From Marinibacterium profundimaris (GTDB lineage Bacteria > Pseudomonadota > Alphaproteobacteria > Rhodobacterales > Rhodobacteraceae): a DNA stretch of 64,000 bases. The translations under genes and the position numbers were made by a program. The stretch lies in the NCBI RefSeq assembly GCF_002210095.1, contig NZ_AQQR01000003.1, positions 62,001-126,000 on the forward strand. Direction: 5' to 3'. The notes beneath the pieces were generated by a model, which did not search any database, was not told where the DNA came from, and worked only from the letters and a program-made list of their open reading frames with translations. This document shows, one piece after another, positions 29,804 to 39,500 of the stretch (positions are counted from its first letter, which is position 1; each line of letters starts with the position of its first letter).

Positions 29804-31767
29804 TCCGCCGGCACCCCGGCCGCCGGCGCCTTCCGTGCGCCCGCCGCCACCCGGAACCGCCGGTCCGTCAGGCTCAGCAACCCGCCGAGCGCCATGATGA
29901 TGCAGCCGCCCCAGATCCAGTTGGCGAAGGGCTTGATATAGGTCCGCACGGTCCAACCGCCGCCGGCCTGCGCGTCGCCGATCACCACGTAGAGATCGCG
30001 CAGGAAGCGGTAGTCGATCGCCGCCTCCGTCGTGGGCATGCGCGCCACCGGATAGTTGCGCTTCTCCGGGAACAGCCGCGTGATCTCCTCCCCGTTGCGG
30101 AAGACATGAATCTCGCCCACCGTGGACAGGTAGTTCGGGCCTCGCGCCGATGTCACGTCATGCAGGATCAGGTCGTACCGCCCAACGGTAAAGGGCTCGC
30201 CCGGCTGCGCCACGCGGATGTCTTCCTGTTGCCAGGCGACCAGCGCGCAGATGGCGAAGATCGTGATGCCGAGCCCGGCGTGCGCCACTGCCTTGCCCCA
30301 ATCCGCCCCCGGCAACCGCCGCAGACGACGCAGCCGCCCCGTGCCGCGCCCTGTGCGCCGCCAAAGGTCCACCAGCGCCCCGCCGAAGACCCAGACGCCC
30401 AGCAGGACACCCAGCGGGCCGACGGCGCTTTCACCCGTGGTCATCGCATAGGCCAGCCCGGCCAGAGCCACCGACAGGCCCAGCACCGGCCAGAGCGGCA
30501 GCATGGTCTTCGCCAGGGACCCCCGCTTCCACGGCAGCATCGAGCCCACCGGCAGGATCACCGCCAGCGCGATGACGAACGGCGTGAAGGCCATGTCGAA
30601 GAACGGCGGCCCGACCGACAGTTTCCGGTCGAAGGCCAGCTCGGCCACCACGGGCCAGACGGTGCCGACGAAGATCACCATCGAACTGACCGCCAGAAAG
30701 ATGTTGTTCATCACCAGCGCGCTTTCGCGGCTGATCATGCCAAAGACGCCCTTGGCCTCCATCGCCTGGGCGCGCGCGGCAAAAAGCGTCAGCGCGCCCC
30801 CGGTGAACGCCGCCAGGATCGCCAGGATGAACACCCCGCGCTCGGGGTCATTGGCGAAGGCATGGACCGAGGTGATGATGCCCGACCGCACGATGAAAGT
30901 GCCGATCAGCGAGAAACCGAAGGCCAGGATCGCCAGCAACACCGTCCAGCTCTTCAGCGCCTCGCGCTTTTCCACCACGATGGCGGAATGCAGCAGCGCC
31001 GCGGCAAAGAGCCAGGGCATGAAGGACGCGTTTTCGACCGGGTCCCAGAACCAGAAGCCGCCCCAGCCCAGCTCGTAATAGGCCCACCAGGAGCCGAGCG
31101 CGATGCCGATGGTCAGGAAGATCCAGGCCGCCAGCGTCCATGGCCGGACCCAGCGTGCCCAGGCCGCATCGACGCGACCCTCGATCAGGGCGGCGACGGC
31201 AAAGCTGAAGGACATCGAAAGCCCGACATAGCCGAGGTAAAGGAACGGCGGATGAAAGGCGAGGCCCGGGTCCTGCAGCAGCGGGTTCAGATCCTGCCCG
31301 TCGAAGGGCGGCACCGCCATGCGCAGGAACGGGTTCGACGTGAAAAGGATGAAAGCGAAGAAGGCCACAGCGATCGACGATTGCACCGCCAGGACCCGCG
31401 CGCGCAGCGTCGGCGGCAGGTTCGATCCGAACCAAGCGGCCATGGCGCCGAAAAATGTCAGGATCAGGACCCAGAGCAGCATAGACCCCTCGTGATTCCC
31501 CCAGGTGCCGCTGATCTTGTAGATGAGCGGCTTGGCCGAATGCGAGTTCAGCACCACCAGCCGCAGCGAGAAATCGGAGGTCACGAAGGCCCAGGTCAGC
31601 GCCAGGAAGCTGAACGCGGTCAGCAGGAACTGCGTGGTCGCCGCCGGTTCCGCCACGGCCATCCAGCCGGGCCAGCGCTTTGCGGCGCCGATCAGGGGAA
31701 CAACGGCCTGGACGATGGCGACCAGGAAGGCGAGGACGAGGGCAAAGTGACCGAGTTCAGTGATCAT
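29800..31767 (-). CDS. ccmF: Heme lyase subunit CcmF
   Basis: The large membrane subunit of the cytochrome c heme lyase. The 655-residue polytopic protein has the tryptophan-rich WWD region (SWWAYYELGWGGFWFWDP) near residue 230, preceded by the HPPFLYLGYVG segment with a heme-ligand His. The start MITELGHFAL at 31767 is the usual CcmF N-terminus. ccmH follows by a 4-bp overlap, but ccmE is not directly upstream: a holin and an endolysin gene lie between. Confidence 0.96.
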   Translation of the reverse strand: MITELGHFALVLAFLVAIVQAVVPLIGAAKRWPGWMAVAEPAATTQFLLTAFSFLALTWAFVTSDFSLRLVVLNSHSAKPLIYKISGTWGNHEGSMLLWVLILTFFGAMAAWFGSNLPPTLRARVLAVQSSIAVAFFAFILFTSNPFLRMAVPPFDGQDLNPLLQDPGLAFHPPFLYLGYVGLSMSFSFAVAALIEGRVDAAWARWVRPWTLAAWIFLTIGIALGSWWAYYELGWGGFWFWDPVENASFMPWLFAAALLHSAIVVEKREALKSWTVLLAILAFGFSLIGTFIVRSGIITSVHAFANDPERGVFILAILAAFTGGALTLFAARAQAMEAKGVFGMISRESALVMNNIFLAVSSMVIFVGTVWPVVAELAFDRKLSVGPPFFDMAFTPFVIALAVILPVGSMLPWKRGSLAKTMLPLWPVLGLSVALAGLAYAMTTGESAVGPLGVLLGVWVFGGALVDLWRRTGRGTGRLRRLRRLPGADWGKAVAHAGLGITIFAICALVAWQQEDIRVAQPGEPFTVGRYDLILHDVTSARGPNYLSTVGEIHVFRNGEEITRLFPEKRNYPVARMPTTEAAIDYRFLRDLYVVIGDAQAGGGWTVRTYIKPFANWIWGGCIIMALGGLLSLTDRRFRVAAGARKAPAAGVPAE

Positions 31768-31882
31768 GCCCACTGGTATAAGTCGACGCCCCGGCGCCGC
31801 CAACGGAATTCCGCCGGACGGCCCCGGGGCGCATGGTCACGCCTGCGTCATGTCAGGGTCGGGTCAGGGTCAGGTCGGGGGA

Positions 31883-32467
31883 TCAGGCCGCCCGGGCGCG
31901 ACCGGCTTTCCACGCCTCCAGCGCGGGGTTCTCGGCCGGTGCCACCGCGGCCAGCGCCAGCCCGGCATCCGGGCCGGTATCGGCCACGCCGGGGCTGCCG
32001 GCCCGCATCTGGCGCAGCGCGGCCACGTTGCCGACCACCTCCGGCACGCGGGTCATCGTCTCGGCGATCTCGCGCTGAAAGTTCTGCGCCTTCACCTGGT
32101 GCCGCGCGCCGAAATAGAAGGACACGATGACCCCCAGCAGCCACCACAGCGGCTCGGGCACCAGCGCGATGCCCTGCATCCGCTCGGCAAACCACAGCGG
32201 ATCGACCATGGCCGCCACGAAGAGCCCAAGCGTCCCCAGCGCCATCGCCGGGCGCGGCAGCCGGTTCACCCCGTCCATCACCGCGTCGAAGACACCGCGC
32301 CGTCCCGGCCGGAACTCTGCCGCCATCTGGGTCATGGCCTGCCCCTGCACCGTTGCGGCCCGCCCTGCGCCGCGGTCGGTATTCTCGCGGAACAGCTCCA
32401 CCGTCTCGGTCACGGCATTGCGGCCGCCGCCAAAAATCAGCCTCATCGCGCTCTCGATCAGCCCCAT
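31883..32467 (-). CDS. GTA-type holin (3-TM holin family)
   Basis: A 194-residue protein matching the 'holin of 3TMs, for gene-transfer release' family as I know it. The core EFRPGRRGVFDAVMDGVNRL at about residues 51-70 is followed by membrane helices at about 72-90 and 104-121 (PEPLWWLLGVIVSFYFGAR). Holins permeabilise the inner membrane so that an endolysin can reach the wall. Its start overlaps the endolysin 3' end by 10 bp, so the two form a lysis pair. The C-terminus is an Ala/Pro-rich tail. It lies 115 bp upstream of ccmF on the same strand. Confidence 0.85.
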   Translation of the reverse strand: MGLIESAMRLIFGGGRNAVTETVELFRENTDRGAGRAATVQGQAMTQMAAEFRPGRRGVFDAVMDGVNRLPRPAMALGTLGLFVAAMVDPLWFAERMQGIALVPEPLWWLLGVIVSFYFGARHQVKAQNFQREIAETMTRVPEVVGNVAALRQMRAGSPGVADTGPDAGLALAAVAPAENPALEAWKAGRARAA

Positions 32468-33069
32468 GCCGCGACCCTCCGATTGAAATCCGCGCTGCTC
32501 AGGTGGAACCGGGGCGACAGGAATTCTTCGGCCCGCTTGATCCAGCCGCCCTTGCCGCCGGCGCGGGTGCGCGCGTATTTACGGCTCGCCGGGCGCTGAT
32601 CGGCGAGGCGGAAGTAATAGTTCCGCCGCGCCACGCCATAGGCGTCACGCAGGGCCAGGGGATCGGGATGCGCGGCATCCACGGCCGCGCCGATGGTCTG
32701 GGGTCCGATCGCGCCGTCGACGGTGATCGCATAGCCCATCTCGCGCAGCATCCGCTGCAGGATCTTCACCGCGTTGGCGCCCGCGTTGACATACATGTCG
32801 AAGACGCTGGCTTGGATCTCTCGGGGCAGTTCGGCGATCCGGGGGCGCTGAAAGTAATGGCGGATGAAGATGTCCACCGCCTGCGCCCGGCTCAGCGCCT
32901 TCACATCCGCCACGTCCACCGCGCCGTCGCCGGTCAGGTCCAGCCCCAGCCGCCGCATGGTATGGATGGTCACCCCGTAGTTCGTTGCCCCGCCGGGATC
33001 GTCGGGGTCGTTCACATAGCCGCCCTCGCGGGCGACGATCTCTTCGGCAATCTCTCGCACTGTCTGCAT
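32458..33069 (-). CDS. N-acetylmuramidase-type endolysin (GH108-like)
   Basis: A 203-residue muramidase of the glycosyl hydrolase 108 family that would cut peptidoglycan. The catalytic Glu is E15 in VAREGGYVNDPDDPGGATNYG, the family signature. The C-terminal part (AVKILQRMLREMGYAITVDGAIGPQT) looks like the peptidoglycan-binding half. There is no signal peptide, so export must depend on the holin. Endolysin and holin of this kind release gene transfer agents in Rhodobacterales. The pair is placed between ccmE and ccmF; no capsid or terminase gene is in the window. Confidence 0.88.
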   Translation of the reverse strand: MQTVREIAEEIVAREGGYVNDPDDPGGATNYGVTIHTMRRLGLDLTGDGAVDVADVKALSRAQAVDIFIRHYFQRPRIAELPREIQASVFDMYVNAGANAVKILQRMLREMGYAITVDGAIGPQTIGAAVDAAHPDPLALRDAYGVARRNYYFRLADQRPASRKYARTRAGGKGGWIKRAEEFLSPRFHLSSADFNRRVAAWG

Positions 33070-33134
33070 GGCCGCCTCTCGCGTTTGAAACCGCGAGAAC
33101 GTTCCCTGCAAATCCTTAAGACCGCGCGGGGCCA

Positions 33135-33173
33135 TCGTGCGTTGCGCGCGTGGAGCTGTCGTGCGTTGCGCGC
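33135..33173 (-). repeat. 15-bp direct repeat upstream of the lysis pair
   Basis: TCGTGCGTTGCGCGC occurs twice, at 33135-33149 and 33159-33173, identical and spaced 24 bp centre to centre. On the minus strand the copies lie about 65-105 nt upstream of the endolysin start and just before the ccmE stop. Tandem identical sites like this often bind a regulator; no function is shown. Confidence 0.6.
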
Positions 33174-33226
33174 TGCCCCATACCGGACGACCTGCCCGAT
33201 CCAAGCGGGCCCGGCGCATCAGGCGA

Positions 33227-33670
33227 TCAGCTGCCCGGCTCCTTGTAGACGCCTTGTTCCTTCAGCGCGTCCACGACTTCCCTCGGCATGTAGGTTTCGT
33301 CGTGTTTAGCAAGGATTTCAGTCGCTTCAAAGACACCGTTCACGTAACGCCCGGTCCCGATCATGCCCTGGTTCTCCTCGAAGAGATCCGGCAGCACCCC
33401 GGTATAGGTCACCGGGATCGAGGCACCCCCATCGGTCACGGCAAAGCGCACCGTCTCGCCGTCGCCGCGCACCAGCGTTCCGTCCTCGACCAGCCCGCCC
33501 AGGCGAAAGACCTCCCCCGGTTCGGGCGGCTCCTCCATCACCTGGCTGGGCGCGCGGAAGTAGTTGATCCCGTCACGAAGGGCATAGCCGATCAGCGCCG
33601 TGGACAGCGCCAAGGCGGCAAAAGCGCCGATGATCAGCTGGATTCGCCGCCGTTTCTTCAGCCCCTTCAT
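33227..33670 (-). CDS. ccmE: Heme chaperone CcmE
   Basis: Carries heme covalently from the CcmABC complex to CcmF. The 147-residue protein has an N-terminal membrane anchor (residues 9-30) and the OB-fold periplasmic domain. It ends with the heme-binding His123 and the H-x-x-x-Y pattern (HDETY, Tyr127). SD GGGAC is upstream of ATG 33670, and argC ends 18 bp before it on the same strand, so transcription may start at argC. Confidence 0.95.
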   Translation of the reverse strand: MKGLKKRRRIQLIIGAFAALALSTALIGYALRDGINYFRAPSQVMEEPPEPGEVFRLGGLVEDGTLVRGDGETVRFAVTDGGASIPVTYTGVLPDLFEENQGMIGTGRYVNGVFEATEILAKHDETYMPREVVDALKEQGVYKEPGS

Positions 33671-33688
33671 GACAGGTCCCTCACGTTG

Positions 33689-34717
33689 TCACGGGAAGAT
33701 CGGGGCCAGCATCAGCCCCGACGTCTCATCCTCACCTAACATCAGGTTCGCATTCTGCAATGCCTGACCCGATGACCCCTTGGTGAGATTGTCGATGGCC
33801 GAGACCACGATCGCCCGGCCCGGAAGCCGGTCGGCCACTACGCCGACATGGCAGAAATTCGATCCGCGCACGTGATGCGTGCTGGGCGCCTCGCCGAAGG
33901 GGAGCGTCAGAACGAAAGGTTCGTCCGCGTAAGCCTTTGCCAGCGTATCATGAATCTCCTGCGCGTCGCCCCTGACGTAGCAGGTCATCAGGATGCCCCG
34001 GTTGGCCGGAAGCAGGTGCGGGGTCAGTTGCACCCGCACATCGCGGCCCGCGGCCTTGGTGAACTCCTGGTCGAACTCGCCGAGGTGGCGATGTGTCCCA
34101 CCCATGGAATAGCCGTGATAGCCTTCGGAGAGTTCCGCATGCAGCAGGTTCTCCTTCAGCGACCGCCCCGCGCCCGAGACGGCGGCCTTGAGGTCCATGA
34201 TGATGTCGTCGAGGTCGATGACCCCGGCCTTCACCAGCGGCATCAGCGCGAATTGCCCGGCCGCCGCGTTGCAGCCCGTACCGGCCACCAGCCGCGCGGA
34301 CCGGATCTCGTCGCGGTAGAACTCGGTCAGGCCATAGACGGCCTCCTTTTGAAGCTCCAGCGCGGCATGGGGATTGCCGTACCATTTCTCGTAGGCCGCC
34401 GGATCGCGCAGCCGGAAATCGGCCGAAAGGTCCACAATCTTCAGGTCGCGCGGCAGGGCCGAAATCACCGCCTGGCTGGTCTTGTGCGGCAGCGCGCAGA
34501 AGCACAGGTCGATCTGGCCGAAGTCGATCTCTTCGATCTTCACCAGCGCGGGCAGATCCAGATGGCGCAGGTGCGGGAACACCTCGGCCATGGTCTGGCC
34601 GGCCTTGCGGTCCGCCGACAGGGCCTTGATTTCGATGGAGGGATGGCCGGCGATCAGCCGAACAAGTTCGGCGCCGGTATAGCCAGAGGCGCCAAGGATG
34701 GCGATGGAATGGGTCAT
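33689..34717 (-). CDS. argC: N-acetyl-gamma-glutamyl-phosphate reductase
   Basis: Third step of arginine synthesis. The 342-residue protein has the nucleotide-binding [14 protein letters not shown] at residues 9-22. The catalytic Cys is C149 in [12 protein letters not shown]; most ArgC proteins read GCYPT there, so the residues after the Cys are unusual, but other features such as [22 protein letters not shown] and the [11 protein letters not shown] segment are standard. It starts 69 bp after murI's end on the same strand and is followed by ccmE after 18 bp. Confidence 0.93.
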   Translation of the reverse strand: MTHSIAILGASGYTGAELVRLIAGHPSIEIKALSADRKAGQTMAEVFPHLRHLDLPALVKIEEIDFGQIDLCFCALPHKTSQAVISALPRDLKIVDLSADFRLRDPAAYEKWYGNPHAALELQKEAVYGLTEFYRDEIRSARLVAGTGCNAAAGQFALMPLVKAGVIDLDDIIMDLKAAVSGAGRSLKENLLHAELSEGYHGYSMGGTHRHLGEFDQEFTKAAGRDVRVQLTPHLLPANRGILMTCYVRGDAQEIHDTLAKAYADEPFVLTLPFGEAPSTHHVRGSNFCHVGVVADRLPGRAIVVSAIDNLTKGSSGQALQNANLMLGEDETSGLMLAPIFP

Positions 34718-34786
34718 GATATGGTCTCGGACTTCGAATGGGGATGAACCGGTCCGGGCCGGTCGCGAAAGGGGTTCTGGGCAGCG

Positions 34787-35596
34787 TCAGACCGCCGTGA
34801 AGGCAATCTGTCGTCGGAGAAACTGTGTTGCCCGGTCACTGACCTTGCGCGGATCGCCCGTGGTCACGAAGCCGGCCGCGCCCCCGCCCAGCATGTTGGG
34901 ATGGCGCTCCAGATAATCGGCCAGGCTGGAGGCGACGAGGTTCGCCTGCGAGAATACCTCAACTTTGGGCCCCAGCGCCTCCTGAAAGGTCTCTTCCAGC
35001 ATCGGGTAATGGGTGCAGCCCAGGATCGCGGCCTCGGGCTCGGGCATCTTGCGCTTCAGCGCATCCACGTGGGACCGCACCAGCGCCTCTGCCAGGATCA
35101 GGTCGCCCTCTTCGATCGCGTCGACCACACCGCCGCAGGCCTGCGCCTCGACATCGACACCGATGGCGCGAAAGGCCAGTTCCCGTTGAAACGCCCGACT
35201 GCGCACGGTCGCGGGCGTGGCAAACAGCGCCACGTGTTTCACGGCGACCTCGCGCGGCGGGGAATTGTCGCCCCATTGCCGTTCGGTCAGCGCCTCGATC
35301 AACGGCACGAAGACCCCGAGCACGCGCTTGCCCGGCGGCACGCCTTCCTCCTGGATTCGCCGCAGACCGGCCGCCGAGGCCGTGTTGCACGCCAGGATCA
35401 CCAGGTCGCAGCCATTGTCCCACAGCCAGCGCACGGCGGTTTTCGTCAGCTGATAGACATCGTCGGGTTCGCGCACGCCATACGGCGCGTTGGCCGAATC
35501 CGCGTAATAGAGGAACGGCACGTCGGGCAGACGCTTGGCGACGGCATCAAGGACGGTCAGGCCGCCCAGGCCGGAATCGAAAATGCCGACGGACAT
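34787..35596 (-). CDS. murI: Glutamate racemase
   Basis: Makes D-glutamate for peptidoglycan. The 269-residue product has the two catalytic cysteines, in [10 protein letters not shown] and [11 protein letters not shown], and the N-terminal [15 protein letters not shown] with the first Asp. ATG 35596 is the correct start (MSVGIFDSG); the frame is open to 35707, but that extension overlaps the upstream gene. It is about 40 bp downstream of the acyltransferase. Confidence 0.95.
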   Translation of the reverse strand: MSVGIFDSGLGGLTVLDAVAKRLPDVPFLYYADSANAPYGVREPDDVYQLTKTAVRWLWDNGCDLVILACNTASAAGLRRIQEEGVPPGKRVLGVFVPLIEALTERQWGDNSPPREVAVKHVALFATPATVRSRAFQRELAFRAIGVDVEAQACGGVVDAIEEGDLILAEALVRSHVDALKRKMPEPEAAILGCTHYPMLEETFQEALGPKVEVFSQANLVASSLADYLERHPNMLGGGAAGFVTTGDPRKVSDRATQFLRRQIAFTAV

Positions 35597-35636
35597 GGGG
35601 TTCGCAGCTGGCTCCAAGGGATGTGCGCCCGAGAGA

Positions 35637-36515
35637 TCAGGCGCGGTGTCTTTCTTCGAATTCAAAGCCGTATTCGTCGGTACGAAGCGGCCTTGGCGAA
35701 AGCTCATACGTCGATTTGCGCAGGAAATCCATCATCGCTTTGCTGTCTTTTGCAAGCGGATCCAGACGGTCACGCCCGATGGGGTCCCCGATCACCACAC
35801 GCACGGGCGCATCGACCCGTTTGCGGAACTCCTTGATCAAAAGCCCCATGCGCAGCGTGTAGTGAATGTGACTGGCCAGCTGGAACAGCCGGGAATTGGC
35901 GCCCTCGAAGAAGATCGGCACCACGGTCGCGTCGCTCTTGGCGACCATGCGCGCGGTAAAGCCGCGCCAGCCCGGATCCATGGGCCGCGAAAACGGCTTG
36001 GCCGCGGTCGAGACGGTGCCGCCCGGAAAGACGCCGATCGCCCCGCCCTCGCCCAGGTAGCGCAGCGATTCCTTTCGGGTTTCGATATTGGTCTTCACCG
36101 CCTCCTTGGTCTCATCGAACGAGATCGGCAGGATGATCCGGTTCAGATCCTCGGCCTTGCGAAAGACCCGGTGCGCAAGGATGCGGAAATCGCCGCGCGT
36201 GACCGACAGGATATGCCCCATCATCAGCCCGTCGAGGATCCCGTAGGGATGGTTGGCGATCAGGATCAGCGGCCCGGTCCGGGGGATGTGATCGAGCGAT
36301 CCGCCGATCACGTCCAGCGTCAGCCCGTAGCGGTCGACCATCACGCCCCAGAAATCCCGCCCCGCCGCGACATCCGCTTCATACCCGTCGGCTCGGCGGA
36401 TCAGGCGCATGCGCCCTGTGGTGTTTTCCATGATGCGGATCATGGCGCGGCCGGACTTGGTGGCGGCCGAATTCGCGTAGGTGATATCGCGAACAACGTG
36501 ACGACGCGACGGCAT
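35637..36515 (-). CDS. Lysophospholipid acyltransferase family (PlsC-like)
   Basis: A 292-residue membrane-associated acyltransferase. It has the HX4D motif (NHPYGILD, near residue 88) and the glycerol-phosphate contact motif [10 protein letters not shown] near 163. It probably acylates a lysophospholipid or similar substrate. It is longer than a typical PlsC (about 240), with a C-terminal tail. ATG 36515 has a GGAGAGACAG Shine-Dalgarno. A strong palindrome lies just upstream in its promoter. murI follows on the same strand. Confidence 0.85.
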   Translation of the reverse strand: MPSRRHVVRDITYANSAATKSGRAMIRIMENTTGRMRLIRRADGYEADVAAGRDFWGVMVDRYGLTLDVIGGSLDHIPRTGPLILIANHPYGILDGLMMGHILSVTRGDFRILAHRVFRKAEDLNRIILPISFDETKEAVKTNIETRKESLRYLGEGGAIGVFPGGTVSTAAKPFSRPMDPGWRGFTARMVAKSDATVVPIFFEGANSRLFQLASHIHYTLRMGLLIKEFRKRVDAPVRVVIGDPIGRDRLDPLAKDSKAMMDFLRKSTYELSPRPLRTDEYGFEFEERHRA

Positions 36516-36527
36516 CTGTCTCTCCGT

Positions 36528-36560
36528 GAACCTCCTGACCGATACATCGGTCAGGGGTTC
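36528..36560. promoter_or_regulatory. TetR-type palindrome in the acyltransferase promoter
   Basis: The core CTGACCGA-TACA-TCGGTCAG is a perfect 8-bp inverted repeat at 36535-36554, with outer half-sites GAACC and GGTTC at each side. On the minus strand TTGAAC lies at its upstream edge, giving a plausible -35. Sites of the form TGACCG-N-CGGTCA are bound by FadR-type TetR regulators in some bacteria; the regulator here is unknown. Confidence 0.65.
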
Positions 36561-36593
36561 AATCTACTGCCTTCGCTTACGCTGCGACAGTCC

Positions 36594-39500
36594 CTATTCC
36601 GCCGCACTCTTCATGTCCGGCCCGCCGGAGCGGATGGCGGCCAGCAGCTCTTCGCGCCGTTTTGCGGCCTTCTGCTCGTTGGCCAGCTTGACCGGGCCGA
36701 AGCCGCGGATCTCAAGCGGCAGCCGGGCCAGCGCTTCGACCGCGTCGCGGGTAGCGGGGGTCACATGGGGCAGGAATTCGGCCATGTCGCTTTCGTATTG
36801 CGCGATCAGCGCCCGTTCCATGCGGCGTTCGTCGCTGCGGCCGAAGATGTCCAGAGGCCCGCCGCGCAGGATCTTCATCCAGGTCAGCATCCGCAGCGGC
36901 ACCCGCATCCATTCGCCGAACTGGCGCTTGGCCGGACGGCCGTCGTCGCCCTCCTTCGACAGCACCGGCGGCGCCATGTGGTAGGTCATGCGGAACGCGC
37001 CGCCGAATTCGGCCTCGGCCTTGCTCCGGGTGTCCAGCAGCAGGCGCGCGACCTCGTATTCGTCCTTGTAGGCCAGCAGCTTGTGATAGCCGAGCGCCAC
37101 GGCCTCCTTCAGGCCCTTGTCCTCGATCCCGTCGACCATGTCGCGGTAGCGTTTCGCCAGCCGCCTGGACTGGTACTTCACCAGATGATCGGCGCGGAAG
37201 GCGATCCGGTCTTCGAGCGATTTCGGCATCTCGACCACCTTGTCGGTCAGGATGTCCTTCGCCTCCTGCGGGTTCAGCACCGCCCAGCGACCGATCTCGA
37301 AGGCGCGCTTGTTGCGCTCCACCGCGGCGCCGTTCAGCTCCACCGCTTCCATGATCGCCTCATGCGACAGCGGCACAAGACCCTGCTGCCATGCGGCGCC
37401 GAACACCATCATGTTGGAATAGATGGAATCGCCCAGCACCGTCTTGGCCAGGTCCGAGGCATCGAAAAGCGACAGCCGCTCCTTCATCCGTGCCTCCAGC
37501 GCCAGGGCAAGCCGGTCCGACGGCAGAGAGAATTCGGTGTTGCGGGTGAAATCGCCGGTAATGATTTCGTGGCTGTTGACGACGGCGCCGGTGCGGCCGG
37601 GCCGCGTCAGCCCCAGCGTCTTGGCCCCGGCGCTGACCACCAGGTCGCCGCCGATCAGCGCGTCCGCCTCGCCCGTGGCGACCCGGATGGCGCTAATATC
37701 TTCGGGCTTTTCACCAATGCGGCAATGGATATGCACCGCGCCGCCCTTCTGGGCGAGGCCGGCCATCTCCATCATGCCGGCGCCCTTGCCGTCGATCTGT
37801 GCCGCCTGCGCCATCACGGCGCCGATGGTCACCACGCCGGTGCCGCCGACGCCGGTGATCACCACGTTCCAGGTGCCGTCGATCGTGGGCAGCACCGGGT
37901 CCGGCATGTCGGGCAGCGTCAGCTCGGTCGTGGCCTCCTTGCGCACCTTGGCGCCTTCCAGTGTCACGAAGGAGGGGCAGAACCCCTTGAGGCACGAGAA
38001 GTCCTTGTTGCAGGCCGACTGGTCGATGGCCCGCTTGCGACCGAGTTCCGTCTCTTTCGGGACGATCGCGACACAGTTCGACTGAACCCCGCAATCGCCG
38101 CAGCCCTCGCAGACATCGGTGTTGATGAAGACGCGCTTGTCCGGATCGGCGAAGTTGCCCCGTTTGCGGCGGCGCCGCTTCTCGGCTGCGCAGGTCTGGA
38201 TATAGACGATGACGGACACGCCCTCGACCTCGCGCAGGCGCTTCTGGACGCTCTCCATCTCGGCGCGTTCGTGGAATTCGAGCCCCTTGGGGAAGGTCGA
38301 CTTGTCGACATCCTCCTTCTCGTCATAGACGACGACCACCTCCTTCACGCCCATGGCGCGGACCTCGTCGACGATGCGCTGGGGCGACAGCCCGCCCTCG
38401 TTCGCCTGGCCGCCCGTCATGGCAACGGCGTCGTTGTAGAGGATCTTGTAGGTGATGTTGGTCCCGGCAGCCTTGGCCGCGCGGATCGCCTGGATGCCGG
38501 AATGGTTGTAGGTCCCGTCGCCCAGGTTCTGGAACACGTGCTTGGTGGTCGAGAACGGCGCCTCGCCGATCCAGTTCGCGCCCTCGGCCCCCATGTGGGT
38601 GAACCCCAGTGTCTCGCGGTCCATCCACTGCGCCATGTAGTGACAGCCGATCCCGGCATAGGCGCGCGACCCGTCGGGCACCTTGGTCGAGGTGTTGTGC
38701 GGGCAGCCGGCGCAGAAATACGGCACCCGGTTGGCGATTTCCTGCGCGTTGTCGTTGCGCCGCGCCTCTTCCAGCGCGCGGATGCCGGCCTTGATGCCTT
38801 CGGTCTCGCGCCCCTCTTCCACGAGGATGTCACCCAGTTTCTGCGCGATCAGGATCGGATCCAGCGCGCCACGGGTCGGGAACAGCTCTTCGCGGTGCAT
38901 CGCGCCCGAACCGCCCTTGTACCAGCCATAGACGCGGCGGCCGCGGCGGTCGTCAAAGATCGCCTCCTTGATCTGCACCTCGATCAGCTTGCGCTTCTCT
39001 TCCACCACGACGATCAGGTCGAGCCCCTCGGCCCAGTCGTGGAAGCCCTTCATGTCCAGCGGGAAGGTCTGGCCGACCTTGTAAAGCGAGATGCCCAGGC
39101 GCTCGGCCTCGTTCTCGTCGATGTTGAGCAGCGACATGGCATGGACAAGATCCAGCCAGTTCTTGCCCGCGGCGACAAAGCCGATCTTGGCGCCGGGCTT
39201 GCCCCACATGCGCTTGTCCATGCCGTTGGCGCGGGAAAACGCCTCGGCCGCAAAACGCTTGTGGTCGATCATGCGCGTTTCCTGATCGGCGGGCGTGTCC
39301 TGCAGGCGGATGTTCAGCCCGCCCGGGGGCATGTCGAACGGCGGCGTGACCAATTGCACCCGATCGGGCCTGCCATCGACGACGGCGGTCGTCTCGATCG
39401 TGTCCTTCATCGTCTTCAGGCCGACCCAGAGACCGGCGAAGCGCGACAGCGCGATGCCGTAGATGCCGTAATCCAGGATCTCCTGCACGCCGGCGGGGCT

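Noticed and set aside
31851-31880. Short GGGTCA/GGTC direct repeats before the holin 3' end
   Set aside because: Low complexity and too short; no link to a known element.
29617-32130. An 837-codon plus-strand frame
   Set aside because: Antisense shadow of ccmF, ccmH and the holin gene, rich in low-complexity Arg/His/Gln.
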